Positions 47,750 to 56,600 of a stretch of 64,000 nt of DNA are shown piece after piece. The notes under the pieces are model-generated. The model had not been told where the DNA came from and searched no databases. It was given only the letters and a program-made list of their open reading frames with translations. Origin of the DNA: Marinobacter daepoensis DSM 16072 (GTDB taxonomy: Bacteria; Pseudomonadota; Gammaproteobacteria; Pseudomonadales; Oleiphilaceae). The DNA is taken from contig NZ_ATWI01000008.1 of NCBI RefSeq assembly GCF_000421165.1, forward strand, positions 62,001 to 126,000, given 5' to 3'. A program made the position numbers and the translations under genes. Each line of letters begins with the position of its first letter. The first letter of the stretch is position 1.

Positions 47750-48871
47750 CTAGCGGTGTTTAAGCCAAATGCAGAGATACAGCCCAAGTGCCTGAAGCGT
47801 CGCGAGGCAGGCCAGGACACCTTGCCACCCCCAGGCTGAAAATGAATAGCCCGCCAGTGTGGCGCCAATCGCACCACCGAGATAGTAAAAGCTGAGGTAG
47901 TAACCGGTTGCAACGCTTGGGGGCACGGACACCGAGGTGCTGAGTATTCGGGTTGTGATGGTCTGAAAAACGTAAGTAGCTGTGGCGAAGAGCCCGACGC
48001 CGATATACGGCGATGTATTTCTCGTGGCTAGAACCCAAAGTGCCAGCCACGATAAAAGAATGAGAAGTGACGCCAGGGTGGTCTCGCTCAGACGCCGACG
48101 AAGGACATGGGCCGAGAGCACGAAAAACAAGGCGGGCAGGCAGGCGAGATACAGAGTGCCAATACGTTCGGAAGTCCAGGCGTGCGGTGGTTGTGACAGC
48201 CACAACCCCAGAGCGGTGAAAACGGTGCTTTGAGTGAACAGAAGCGCGAACCCGGACAGGTAGGCGATCAGCAGTGTTCTGTCGGACATCGCAAACCTGA
48301 CAGACGCCCCGAGAGAGGGCGGATGCAGGTCACCGGTGCCGGGGGCGAACACGTTTATTCTGGATAAATGGTTAAGAGCAGCAGCGGCCAGGGCCATCAG
48401 GCCTGCAGCACCCAAAAAACCGGATTCCCATCCCAGAGTATCCACACTCCAGGCCGGGTAGAGCCGGCTCAACGTACTTCCAAGAATGGTGCCAGCTACG
48501 TACAGGGGGACGAAACGCAAGGGATTTCCCGACACCAGTGTCATGGTGGCGGTCAGAAGAAATGGCAGGGCGGCTCCCTGAACGAGACGTAGAAAAAACA
48601 GTCCGGCGTGGCTGGTCGTGAAGGCGATCAGGGCATTCAGCACCCCCAGGGTGAGAAAACCTGTCACCAAAACAGCAGACGGTTTGGTCCGCCGGGTTAT
48701 GATAGCCGCGATGGGGGCGACCACGGTCATCCCGAGTAACGATGCCATAGTGAGCCAGCCAGCGTCGGCTATCGTGGATTCAAATCGGTGACTGAGCTGG
48801 GGGAACAGGGCCTGCAGCTGGTACAGATTAAAAAAAGCTCCCAGTGAGCCGATCATCACGGCAGTACGCAT
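47750..48871 (-). CDS. MFS transporter (YnfM-like)
   Basis: A 373-residue major facilitator with 10-12 predicted helices. The first helix is SLGAFFNLYQLQALFPQLSHRF. GMTVVAPIAAIITRRTKP holds the loop 2-3 region, and FFLRLVQGAALPFLLTATMTLV is typical of the YnfM/arabinose-efflux-like group. It is divergent from a LysR gene 147 bp away, the usual arrangement of a regulator and its exporter target. The substrate is unknown. Confidence 0.82.
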   Translation of the reverse strand: MRTAVMIGSLGAFFNLYQLQALFPQLSHRFESTIADAGWLTMASLLGMTVVAPIAAIITRRTKPSAVLVTGFLTLGVLNALIAFTTSHAGLFFLRLVQGAALPFLLTATMTLVSGNPLRFVPLYVAGTILGSTLSRLYPAWSVDTLGWESGFLGAAGLMALAAAALNHLSRINVFAPGTGDLHPPSLGASVRFAMSDRTLLIAYLSGFALLFTQSTVFTALGLWLSQPPHAWTSERIGTLYLACLPALFFVLSAHVLRRRLSETTLASLLILLSWLALWVLATRNTSPYIGVGLFATATYVFQTITTRILSTSVSVPPSVATGYYLSFYYLGGAIGATLAGYSFSAWGWQGVLACLATLQALGLYLCIWLKHR

Positions 48872-49018
48872 GTCTGGTTCCTTTCCGGGGAAGGATCACA
48901 CGCTAATGGGGCTCAGCCGCGGGCGGAAGGTCGGTTTTTATATCGCAGTGAGTCGGAATCTGACAGAGCGTGACGCCGGGAACTCTAGTAATCTCTGTCG
49001 AAAGGGTGGGAGGGATTG

Positions 49019-49903
49019 ATGGTTGAGTTGAAGCAGATACAGCATTTCATTGCGGTGGCTGAGGAGCTTAACTTCCGGCGCGCAGCAGAAAGATTACACA
49101 TCACCCAACCCCCGCTCAGCCAAAGTATAAAGGCACTGGAAGACACCATGGGCGTCAGGCTGTTTGATCGGAATACCCGAGGTGTCCGGCTGACCAAAGC
49201 GGGAGAGGTGTTTCTTGGCCAGAGTCGTGACCTGCTGAGAGCTGCGCAGAAAAGCGTTCAGGCAGCGAAGCAGGCCGCTCGGGGTGAGGTGGGGGAGCTG
49301 CGCATTGGTTATTCGGCCAGCGCCATCTTTTCTGAACGCTTCACGAAAGCGTTGGCGCAACTGCTTGCCGAGCGCCCGGAGCTTGAGTTGGAGCTGTGTT
49401 CAGGCAATGCCCTGAGGCAGGTAGCGGCTGTTAGATCGGGGGATACCGATGTGGCTCTGCTCCGGGCCGGGCTTCGTGAAGAGTCGTTGTCGGGGGTGTC
49501 TGTTTGCCACTTAGGTGATGAGCCGCTTTACGTGATCCTCCCGCCAGGGCACCGTCTGCAGGCGCGATCGTCTATTTCTCTGGAGGAGCTTGACGGTGAG
49601 CGACTGTTGCTTCAGCCAGCTGTACAGAGAACGTTTCTGAGGCGCCAGTTGGAAGCCTTGGCCGACGCCGCCGGGGTTCCCCTTGATTGTTTTCTTGAAG
49701 TCCCGGATATCGGCAGTACGCTCTGTTTTGTCAGAGCCGGGATTGGCCTCACGATCCTGCCTGCGAGTGCCGCGTCCGTGGCGCACAATCTGGTGGTGCG
49801 GCCGCTCGCCGAACAGGAAGCGTCACAGCCTTTGCTCATGGTCTACCGGGAGGGCAGCCCCTTGAGTGAGCGGCTTTATGAGTTGGTTGATGGTCGTCGT
49901 TGA
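49019..49903 (+). CDS. LysR-family transcriptional regulator, divergent from MFS transporter
   Basis: A 294-residue LysR-type regulator. The N-terminal helix-turn-helix shows LKQIQHFIAVAEELNFRRAA with LHITQPPLSQSIKALEDTMG, then LFDRNTRGVRLTKAG. The effector domain begins at about 90 (GELRIGYSASAIF). ATG 49019 follows GGGAGG with 5-bp spacing; TTG 49016 is directly adjacent and less likely. The 3' end overlaps the convergent methyltransferase gene by 28 bp. Likely target: the MFS gene. Confidence 0.9.
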   Translation: MVELKQIQHFIAVAEELNFRRAAERLHITQPPLSQSIKALEDTMGVRLFDRNTRGVRLTKAGEVFLGQSRDLLRAAQKSVQAAKQAARGEVGELRIGYSASAIFSERFTKALAQLLAERPELELELCSGNALRQVAAVRSGDTDVALLRAGLREESLSGVSVCHLGDEPLYVILPPGHRLQARSSISLEELDGERLLLQPAVQRTFLRRQLEALADAAGVPLDCFLEVPDIGSTLCFVRAGIGLTILPASAASVAHNLVVRPLAEQEASQPLLMVYREGSPLSERLYELVDGRR

Positions 49904-50646
49904 GCCTCGAAACTGAAGATGAGGTCTTCGTTGGAGGGTGGCTTGCCATGCTGGTAACCGCCCGAGATCTCAATGTTGTCGAACCCGGCCTCTTTAAGCG
50001 CGAGACACAGTTCGTTGATGCCCCACCAGCGAAGATTGAAAAAGTCGACCTCGGTCGTCAGCAAAGCTCCATCTTTCCAATGCTCGTAACGCAGGCACGA
50101 AAATGATGTCTGGTTTGCATAATCGACCTCGGGTGAGCTGCTTGTCAGTGTCAGGAGTTCACGTTCATTAACCTGCCACCGGCGCATAGCCCCGGAGGGC
50201 TCCAGCAGGCCTTTCATGTGGTCGATATCCAGAATCAGCGAGCCCCCGGGAGCGAGCAGATCATGAAACTTGCGAAGCAGGTCCTGTGCGGCCTTCGCTT
50301 GGGTAACCAATTGGAAGGAACCTGCGGGCATGATGATGGCGTCGAAGGTGGTTGTCGCCTGGAAGTCGCTGAATGTCTGGCAGGTCAGTGAGGGTGAAAG
50401 CTGGCGTGCCGCGCATTCACGCCTGCAGTAATCGAGCATGTCCTCTGAAGCATCGAATCCCTCAATCTGAAAACCTGCCTCCAGCAACGGTATAAACACC
50501 CGGCCATTGCCAACGGCAGGTTCCAGTATGGGGCCGGAATAGTTCTGAAGTCGATCCCGGTAAAATTTGATATCACCAAAGGAGCGGCCTATCGGTTTGT
50601 CCAGATGGTAGACCCAGGAGGCCAGTTTTCCGTAACGATTTTCCAT
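49876..50646 (-). CDS. class I SAM-dependent methyltransferase
   Basis: A 256-residue methyltransferase. The SAM-binding motif I is ILEPAVGNGRVFIPLLEAG with acidic residue in EGFDASEDML, and motif IV is FDAIIMPAGSFQLV. It resembles the general small-molecule methyltransferase domain 25 group. The ATG at 50646 has GGGAG upstream and starts at MENRYGKLASWVYHLDKP, a typical opening for the group. No neighbour indicates a substrate. Confidence 0.85.
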   Translation of the reverse strand: MENRYGKLASWVYHLDKPIGRSFGDIKFYRDRLQNYSGPILEPAVGNGRVFIPLLEAGFQIEGFDASEDMLDYCRRECAARQLSPSLTCQTFSDFQATTTFDAIIMPAGSFQLVTQAKAAQDLLRKFHDLLAPGGSLILDIDHMKGLLEPSGAMRRWQVNERELLTLTSSSPEVDYANQTSFSCLRYEHWKDGALLTTEVDFFNLRWWGINELCLALKEAGFDNIEISGGYQHGKPPSNEDLIFSFEAQRRPSTNS

Positions 50647-50850
50647 ATTCCGCTCCCATAAAACGTTGCTGGCGCAGGGCTCAGCCCTCGCTGACCGTAT
50701 CAAAACCTTCCTGCGCGGTGCTGCCGACTCCAATTCGCGTAAGCGCCTGTAGTTTGTGCGAGACGCCCACGAGTTCGGCTACCTACCTGCTTCTTTGTTT
50801 GTTTTCTGTCAATAAGACATTGTTTTTAGCCATTGAAGCGCGCTGTTTTT

Positions 50851-50895
50851 TTGTCACTTTCTGTTAACTGAACAGTCACAGTTCATGTTTAGGGT
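50851..50895 (+). promoter_or_regulatory. candidate Pho-box promoter of the calcineurin-type phosphoesterase
   Basis: TTGTCAC, TGTTAAC and CAGTCAC (50851-50879), separated by 4 nt each, match the PhoB repeat CTGTCAC at 6, 3 and 6 of 7 positions. TAGGGT at 50890, exactly 10 bp later, is a weak -10. The outer repeats are good and the middle one is poor. Confidence 0.5.
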
Positions 50896-50930
50896 GGCGC
50901 TTCCGTACAAACTGACAGAGGCGTAAAGAC

Positions 50931-52781
50931 ATGCAAACCCTATCCCGTAAACAATGGCGAAAAGCGGCCCTTCCCTTGGCCGTGAGCGTGCTTTTGACGG
51001 CGTGTGGCAGCGACAGTGACAGCTCGGACGATAAGGTGACTGGCCCTGTGACAGACTCGGGCCCCAGTTTCACGATTGCCGTGATTCCGGATACCCAGAA
51101 GTACTCCCGATATTCCCCTGAGCGCTTTGTGGCCCAGACCCAGTGGATTGCGAGCAATTATCAGGAGGAAGACATTGAGTTCACCCTTCACCTGGGCGAT
51201 GTGGTGGACCGGGCTGCTGAACCCAGTGAGTGGACCTACGCGCGCCAGGCCATGCAGGTGCTAGAGGCGAATGCCGAGACTCCATACAGCGTACTGGCCG
51301 GAAACCACGATGTTCTGAACAGCGGCCAGTGGGATGATGAGCGGACTTACGCGAATGAACCGTTCCTGACGAATTTCCCGGCGGCCTTGCAGGCCGGTAA
51401 CTTCACAACTTTCCAGGGCACAGATGATACCGGTTTCAGCAGTTATCACATCTTCTCTGCGGATGACCGGGAGTTCCTGGTACTGGCGCTGGACTGGCGC
51501 TCATCTGAACAGACCGTGGCCTGGGCTCAGTCTGTGCTTGATCAACATCCGGATTTGCCGGTCATTCTGACCACTCACCAGCTTCTGAATATTGCCGGTG
51601 ACGGAGAAACTGCGATCTTTACGGATCACGGCGCGATGCTGTGGGACAACCTGATTCGCAGCAACGATCAGATCTTCCTGACCTTTAACGGCCACCATCA
51701 CGGCGAAGCCATGATGGTTGGCAAGAACGACTACGGCCGGGATGTGGTCATGGTGGTGGTCGATTATCAGTCCGGGTTCTGGGGTGGTAACGGCATGATG
51801 CAGCTGGTCGGTTTTGATGAAGCCAATGACGAGCTGGACTTCCGCTCGTTCTCTCCGTGGGTGGCCGAGATACCGGAAGACCAGCGGCAGCCGCAGGATG
51901 AACTGGAACGCTGGGAGTTCAGTGTACCGATGGATTTCGACAAGCGCTTTGCCAGCTTTAATGATGACACCGGGACGGATGAACCCGGAAACATCGAAGG
52001 CACCCAGGCCTACTGGATTCTGGATGAGGCCCATCGCGCAACGACAACAACGGGTGACATACAGTTCCTGGATGCTTCCGGGAAAGGCAATAGTCTGAAT
52101 CTGGTGCCTCTGAATGGTCCCCAGGGAGATCGGGAGCAGTATTTCAGCGTGATTCAGGAGTCGGCTCCGTTCGGCTATGCATCCGGAGCTGCCCGGTTCC
52201 GGGGTAACAACACCACAGGCGGGTATTACCTGACGACCAATGGCCCGGGGCTGACGTTCAGCGACAGCGCTGCTGGCAAACCGGGTTATTTGCCGACTTA
52301 CACCATCGAAGCCATTGTTCGTCTGCCGGATGACTGGAAATCTGAGGACAACAAATGGTCCGGTATTCTGAATCACCAGCCTCAGATCACGCAGGTGTGC
52401 CAGTATCACGAAGTAACCTGTGGCGGTGGCGATGCCTCTCTGGGGCTCAACGTGTCCTCCCTCAAGGAGTTTCAGTGGGTCAGCACCTCCCAGAACGGGA
52501 AGGGCCCGGATAACTGGTCCTGGGAAGTGATGAACGACTACTGGTATCACATCGCTCTGGTGAATGATGGCGAGAAAGTGCAGATGTATGTGGATGGTTC
52601 CCTGGTGATGAGAACTGGCGTGGGCGAGCAGCAGGGTTTGCTGGTTGAGCCGGGACAGCCCTGGGCGATTGGGGCCAACAGCTGGGAAGGCATGCCGGGC
52701 AATCTGTTTGCCGGGGATATTGCGGAAATCCGGATCAACAACCGGGTGCTGGATCGCACCGAGTGGTTGCTGAATCAATAA
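50931..52781 (+). CDS. calcineurin-like phosphoesterase lipoprotein with LamG-like domain
   Basis: A 616-residue lipoprotein (lipobox LLTAC, Cys25). The metallophosphoesterase domain (about 45-310) has metal-binding motifs IPDTQ (Asp54), GDVVDR (Asp90), GNHD (Asn125-His126), TTHQLL and FNGHHHGE, a complete set apart from Gln in place of the first-motif His. After a linker, residues about 355-610 form a concanavalin/LamG-like domain (YTIEAIVRLPDDW; IAEIRINNRVLDRTEW). It would act on phosphate esters at the cell surface while its tail binds a ligand or substrate. A Pho-box-like array precedes it. Confidence 0.88.
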   Translation: MQTLSRKQWRKAALPLAVSVLLTACGSDSDSSDDKVTGPVTDSGPSFTIAVIPDTQKYSRYSPERFVAQTQWIASNYQEEDIEFTLHLGDVVDRAAEPSEWTYARQAMQVLEANAETPYSVLAGNHDVLNSGQWDDERTYANEPFLTNFPAALQAGNFTTFQGTDDTGFSSYHIFSADDREFLVLALDWRSSEQTVAWAQSVLDQHPDLPVILTTHQLLNIAGDGETAIFTDHGAMLWDNLIRSNDQIFLTFNGHHHGEAMMVGKNDYGRDVVMVVVDYQSGFWGGNGMMQLVGFDEANDELDFRSFSPWVAEIPEDQRQPQDELERWEFSVPMDFDKRFASFNDDTGTDEPGNIEGTQAYWILDEAHRATTTTGDIQFLDASGKGNSLNLVPLNGPQGDREQYFSVIQESAPFGYASGAARFRGNNTTGGYYLTTNGPGLTFSDSAAGKPGYLPTYTIEAIVRLPDDWKSEDNKWSGILNHQPQITQVCQYHEVTCGGGDASLGLNVSSLKEFQWVSTSQNGKGPDNWSWEVMNDYWYHIALVNDGEKVQMYVDGSLVMRTGVGEQQGLLVEPGQPWAIGANSWEGMPGNLFAGDIAEIRINNRVLDRTEWLLNQ

Positions 52782-52827
52782 ACAAAGTGGCTCCGGGGCA
52801 GGGATGCTCCGGAGCCGGTAACGGAAG

Positions 52828-52860
52828 CCGTTGGCCGACCGGATGGTCTGCCAACGGTTT
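52828..52860. terminator. hairpin between convergent phosphoesterase and LamG lipoprotein genes
   Basis: An 8-bp stem CCGTTGGC/GCCAACGG (52828-52835 with 52850-52857) is followed by TTT rightward. A preceding stem GGCTCCGG/CCGGAGCC lies at about 52790-52816. They probably end the rightward transcript. Confidence 0.55.
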
Positions 52861-52867
52861 ACCAGGG

Positions 52868-53647
52868 TCAGGGTTGATTGCAGAACAGGTTGGCTTCTTC
52901 CTGACGGCTCAGTCTGACCATGTCCACCTCGCCCTTGAGCGGTGTCTGAGCGACGCTGCCCCATCCTGCGCCGACCATGATGCCGGTGGTTCCCCGCGAC
53001 AACATAGGCTGGCCCATTGCCCGGTCAAAACCGGCAACCGCCTCACAACCCAGTTGTACCTGAAGCTGGTCTCCGTCGCTGGAGATCCACAGTTCCTGCC
53101 AGTCGGTCTCGGGCAGGCCGATCACCAGCCGACGGTCCTGATTGGGGAGGTGAAGTACCGCAGTGTCGCCGTTCATCTGTAAATCCAACGCCTGCCCGCG
53201 CTGGCTGCCCAGCGAGACAGCGCTGCCGAGCTCTTCAGACTGGCTCCGGGCTCGCACATGCAGCGTGAAGCGTTCGCCAATCACTGTATTGGCGAGGACC
53301 GAGTCCGGCCCGGTCGACAGTTGATAAGCGCCGTTGAAGTTCAGAACCTGACCGATTTCCCCGGCTTCGGTACCGATCGGTGCGGTGTCTGGTTCGCCAT
53401 AGTCGGGTGACTGGGCGTACAGCAGGTTTCCGTAGGCAGAGTAATCGTTGACGCAGAAGCCGTCGCAGGCTTCTTCCTGGTCCATCACCCAGAAACCCAG
53501 CACATACCCGTCAACGGGCATGTATTCGACCGGATGTTCCACGGGCACTTCGGTGATGACGTCGACGTAGCGGGTTTTATCGCTGCCACAACCCATCATC
53601 AGGCTGGTCAGGCCCAGCAGAGCCAGGGACGTTTTCAGTGAATTCAT
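52868..53647 (-). CDS. LamG-like lipoprotein encoded with the giant phosphatase
   Basis: A 259-residue lipoprotein (lipobox LMMGC, Cys20). The mature N-terminus GSDKTRYVDVITEVPVE is strikingly like that of the giant protein encoded just upstream (DSDTRYVDREVNVPVD). The rest is a single concanavalin/LamG-type fold (GQVLNFNGAYQLS; ERFTLHVRARSQS; KGEVDMVRLSRQEEANLF) with no catalytic motif. It begins 10 bp after the giant gene's stop with AAGGAG before its ATG, so the two are one operon. It may help the giant enzyme bind polymer or surface material. Confidence 0.75.
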   Translation of the reverse strand: MNSLKTSLALLGLTSLMMGCGSDKTRYVDVITEVPVEHPVEYMPVDGYVLGFWVMDQEEACDGFCVNDYSAYGNLLYAQSPDYGEPDTAPIGTEAGEIGQVLNFNGAYQLSTGPDSVLANTVIGERFTLHVRARSQSEELGSAVSLGSQRGQALDLQMNGDTAVLHLPNQDRRLVIGLPETDWQELWISSDGDQLQVQLGCEAVAGFDRAMGQPMLSRGTTGIMVGAGWGSVAQTPLKGEVDMVRLSRQEEANLFCNQP

Positions 53648-53657
53648 GGTGATCTCC

Positions 53658-56600
53658 TTAGCGGCTGGCCCGCGTAGTCAGGTAGGCATCATCAACCACG
53701 GTGCCGTCCAGTGTTCGGGTCAGCACGTGCATGCGGTCTCCGATGATCTCCAGCGTGGTGTACGTGTTGACGTTGTCATCGAACAGCACATCGGCCACCA
53801 GAGCGATACCGCCGCCGTTGTTGTCGTAGTACTTGGCGGAGTCCGATCCTGCGATCAGGTAGGTTGCTCCCTGCGGGTGTGGCTGGCCTCCGGAAAGCGG
53901 CACGCTGCGCGAGTACATGTGATCGTGGCCTGAGAGCACCAGATCAACACCCAGTTCGTCCACCACCGGTGGCAGGTATTCCATGACACGACCGTTGCCC
54001 GAGGCAGCGTTCCCGTTGTAGGGCGGCCGGTGGACCATCACAATTTTCCAGGTCTGGTCGGAGGCCTGCATGTCCTGGCGCAGCCAGTTCATCATCTTCG
54101 GCCAATCGCTTTCGTCGGTCAGTTCGCTGGTGATCACTGCAATGTGTGTGTTGCCATAATCAAAGCTGTAGATGGCGCCTTCAAATGGTTCTGCCACACC
54201 GCTGTCCGTGTCGGCAAACCGGAACATGGAGGCGAATTTCTGGGCACCCTCGTTGTAGACTTCGTGGTTGCCTTCGGTTGGGACAAACAGACGGGACGCC
54301 ATCATGTCGTCGCCTTCGAGCGCTTCCAGGAACAAACGCAGGTAGCGGTAGTCACTCAGGTCTTCGGTGAAATCTCCCACATGCAGGATCAGGTCTCCGT
54401 CGGGTAGCTGCGCCTGCATCTTGCGATACAGTTCGGTTACCAGCCCGCTGCCATTGAACAGGTTGTCGTTGGAGACGGTCTGGGTGTCTCCGAACAGGTG
54501 GATATTCACCCGGTCGTCGCCATCGTCTGTGGTGAAGTTATATCCGGGGCTGTCGTTGCCATAGCCGTCGCCAACCACATAGTGGTATTGAGTCCCTGGC
54601 TTCAGGTTGTCCAGCGTTGCGTGATGTACGCGCACCACGCCGGCTTCGCTGCCATAGAAGAACGGCATGATTTCCGAGTCACCGTAGCGGGTCTGGTCGA
54701 GAGATCCTTCACCAAAGCGAACCTCGGAGGTGTTCACGTCGGTTGAGGTGTACCAGGTCAGATTGAGCTGTGACGCATCTTTGCCGGGCGTCATGTAGAC
54801 ATGGCGCGGGGCCGGGGTAAGGCGTTCGGCCAGCGCCTGAACCTCGGTCATCAGGGATGAGCCCTGGGTGTCGTAGGTGCGGAACAGCAGGTTCTGAGAG
54901 TCGCTGCCATACGGCATACTGACCTGCAGGCGGCCTTCTGAATCGGTCTGTCCCAGCACGGTCACATCGCTGACCTGATCGGTACCACTGCTGTATTTGA
55001 AGGTTTCCACCGTCACGTTCGGTGCGGCTTTGCCTTGCTGGTCCACCACCAGAAGGTCCAGCTGCTGACCGCTGATTCCCCAGTGAGTCATCAGACGATA
55101 CCGGCTGCCCACCTCCTTGCGGATAACCGGGTGATGGTAGGTTTCGCCATCCAGGTGCCCGTTAACCACCACCGAAACAAAGGTGTTCTGGATGTAGTCC
55201 CGCACCTTGAGTTCAAGGTAGGCAACCACGCCAGTGTCCTGGCTGAAGCCGGAGAAGCGGCCGCTCCACTGCCCATTGGTGGTGACCACATTTGTGGCAG
55301 TAAGGTCGGCATCCAGAACCGAAAGCGAAGCTTTCGTGGCGTCGTAATCCAGATTCAGGTCGAGCTGGGAGAAGGACTGCCCGTCGACTGCCCGGATCGG
55401 CAGGGTGAACGTACCGCCGGGGTAGAACTGCACGTTGTCACTGTCGATGTACACCCGTGGTGCGCCGGTCTTCACCTCAAACAGGTAGTCACCCGCGGTC
55501 ACGTTGCCGTTGTTGTCCTGCACGCGGTAATCCACACGATGCCAGCCATCCGCCAGATTGGCGGTCTGGTAGGACAGCCGGTCCACGCCGTTGTTGGTGA
55601 GGGAGTAAGACACGTCTTGTCCGTCCAGCGCCAGATATGCGCTGTCAAAGGCCACACCCGAGGCGTCGTTCACTTGCAGTGCAATGGTTGGCGAGGCGTT
55701 GGTTATGGTGGCGTCTGCCCCTGGCGTTGCGGTGACACCCGGGCCGCTCAGGTCGGTGTTGTCGCTATAGATCGCCGTGAAGTTATCCAGAATAACGTGC
55801 GAATCGATACGCTCAGCGGTTTTCAGAACAAGGAACCGGAACGGCTGGAAAAAGCGCAGGGGCTCTTTGTAGCCGGAGCCGATCTCCGCTTTCATAAAGT
55901 GCCAGCCCCGTTCGGGCAGGGAATCGCCACTGTTGTTGTAGTTCAGAACCACGGTTTTTCCGTCGGCATCTTTCAGGGTGCCGCGTACCCACCAGACTTT
56001 TCCGGCCAGCTCGTCGGGAATGTAGACGTTTACGCCGAGGTAGCGGGGATAGCCCGGCAGTTCGGTGACCTGGCCCGGGTCGGTAAAGTAGGCGCCAAAG
56101 GTGCCCGGTTGAGCGGGATCGGCCTGCCAGCTCAGCTTCATGGAAACATCGCCGTCAAACACCTGGTCAGAGATCGGGTCCAGAGCGACGGATTTGTGTC
56201 GGGCACCGCCGGGGGCAAAGGCGCTGTTGTCGCCTTCAAAGTCGGTGACCAGTTCCGGTGCCACACCGATTTTGACGTCGGTGCTGGCGCTGAGCCCGGC
56301 GGCGGTTGCGGTCACCCGGCAGCTGCGGCCCTGCACTGGGGCGGCTGACAACAGACCGGTGGCGGGATCAATCGCACAGTCGTCGGTGTTGTCGAGTGTG
56401 TAGGTGATAACGTTGCTGGAGTAGTAGATGGATTCGCCCTGGCTCAGAAGCTGAGGGCGAAGCTGCAGGCTGCCAGCGCTGTCGATGGTGTACTGATCGC
56501 TGCTGAAACGGATCTCGTCGATGTCATCGGTCACACGTACGCGGGCAACGCCTTTCTGATCACCCACCTCGACCACGACATAGCCCTCGGCGCTGCCCGA

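Noticed and set aside
47715-47750. 9-bp stem GATGGCTTT/AAAGCCATC between dsbG and the MFS gene as a terminator
   Set aside because: The loop is 18 nt and there is no T run on the rightward side; too weak to call, though some role at the convergent ends is possible.
51501-52964. 487-codon open frame antisense to the calcineurin-type phosphoesterase
   Set aside because: It runs across the phosphoesterase motifs and the downstream terminator hairpin and has no start signal.
55035-56348. 437-codon open frame antisense to the giant phosphatase
   Set aside because: It is a shadow of a continuous multi-domain lipoprotein gene with a good start, lipobox and promoter.
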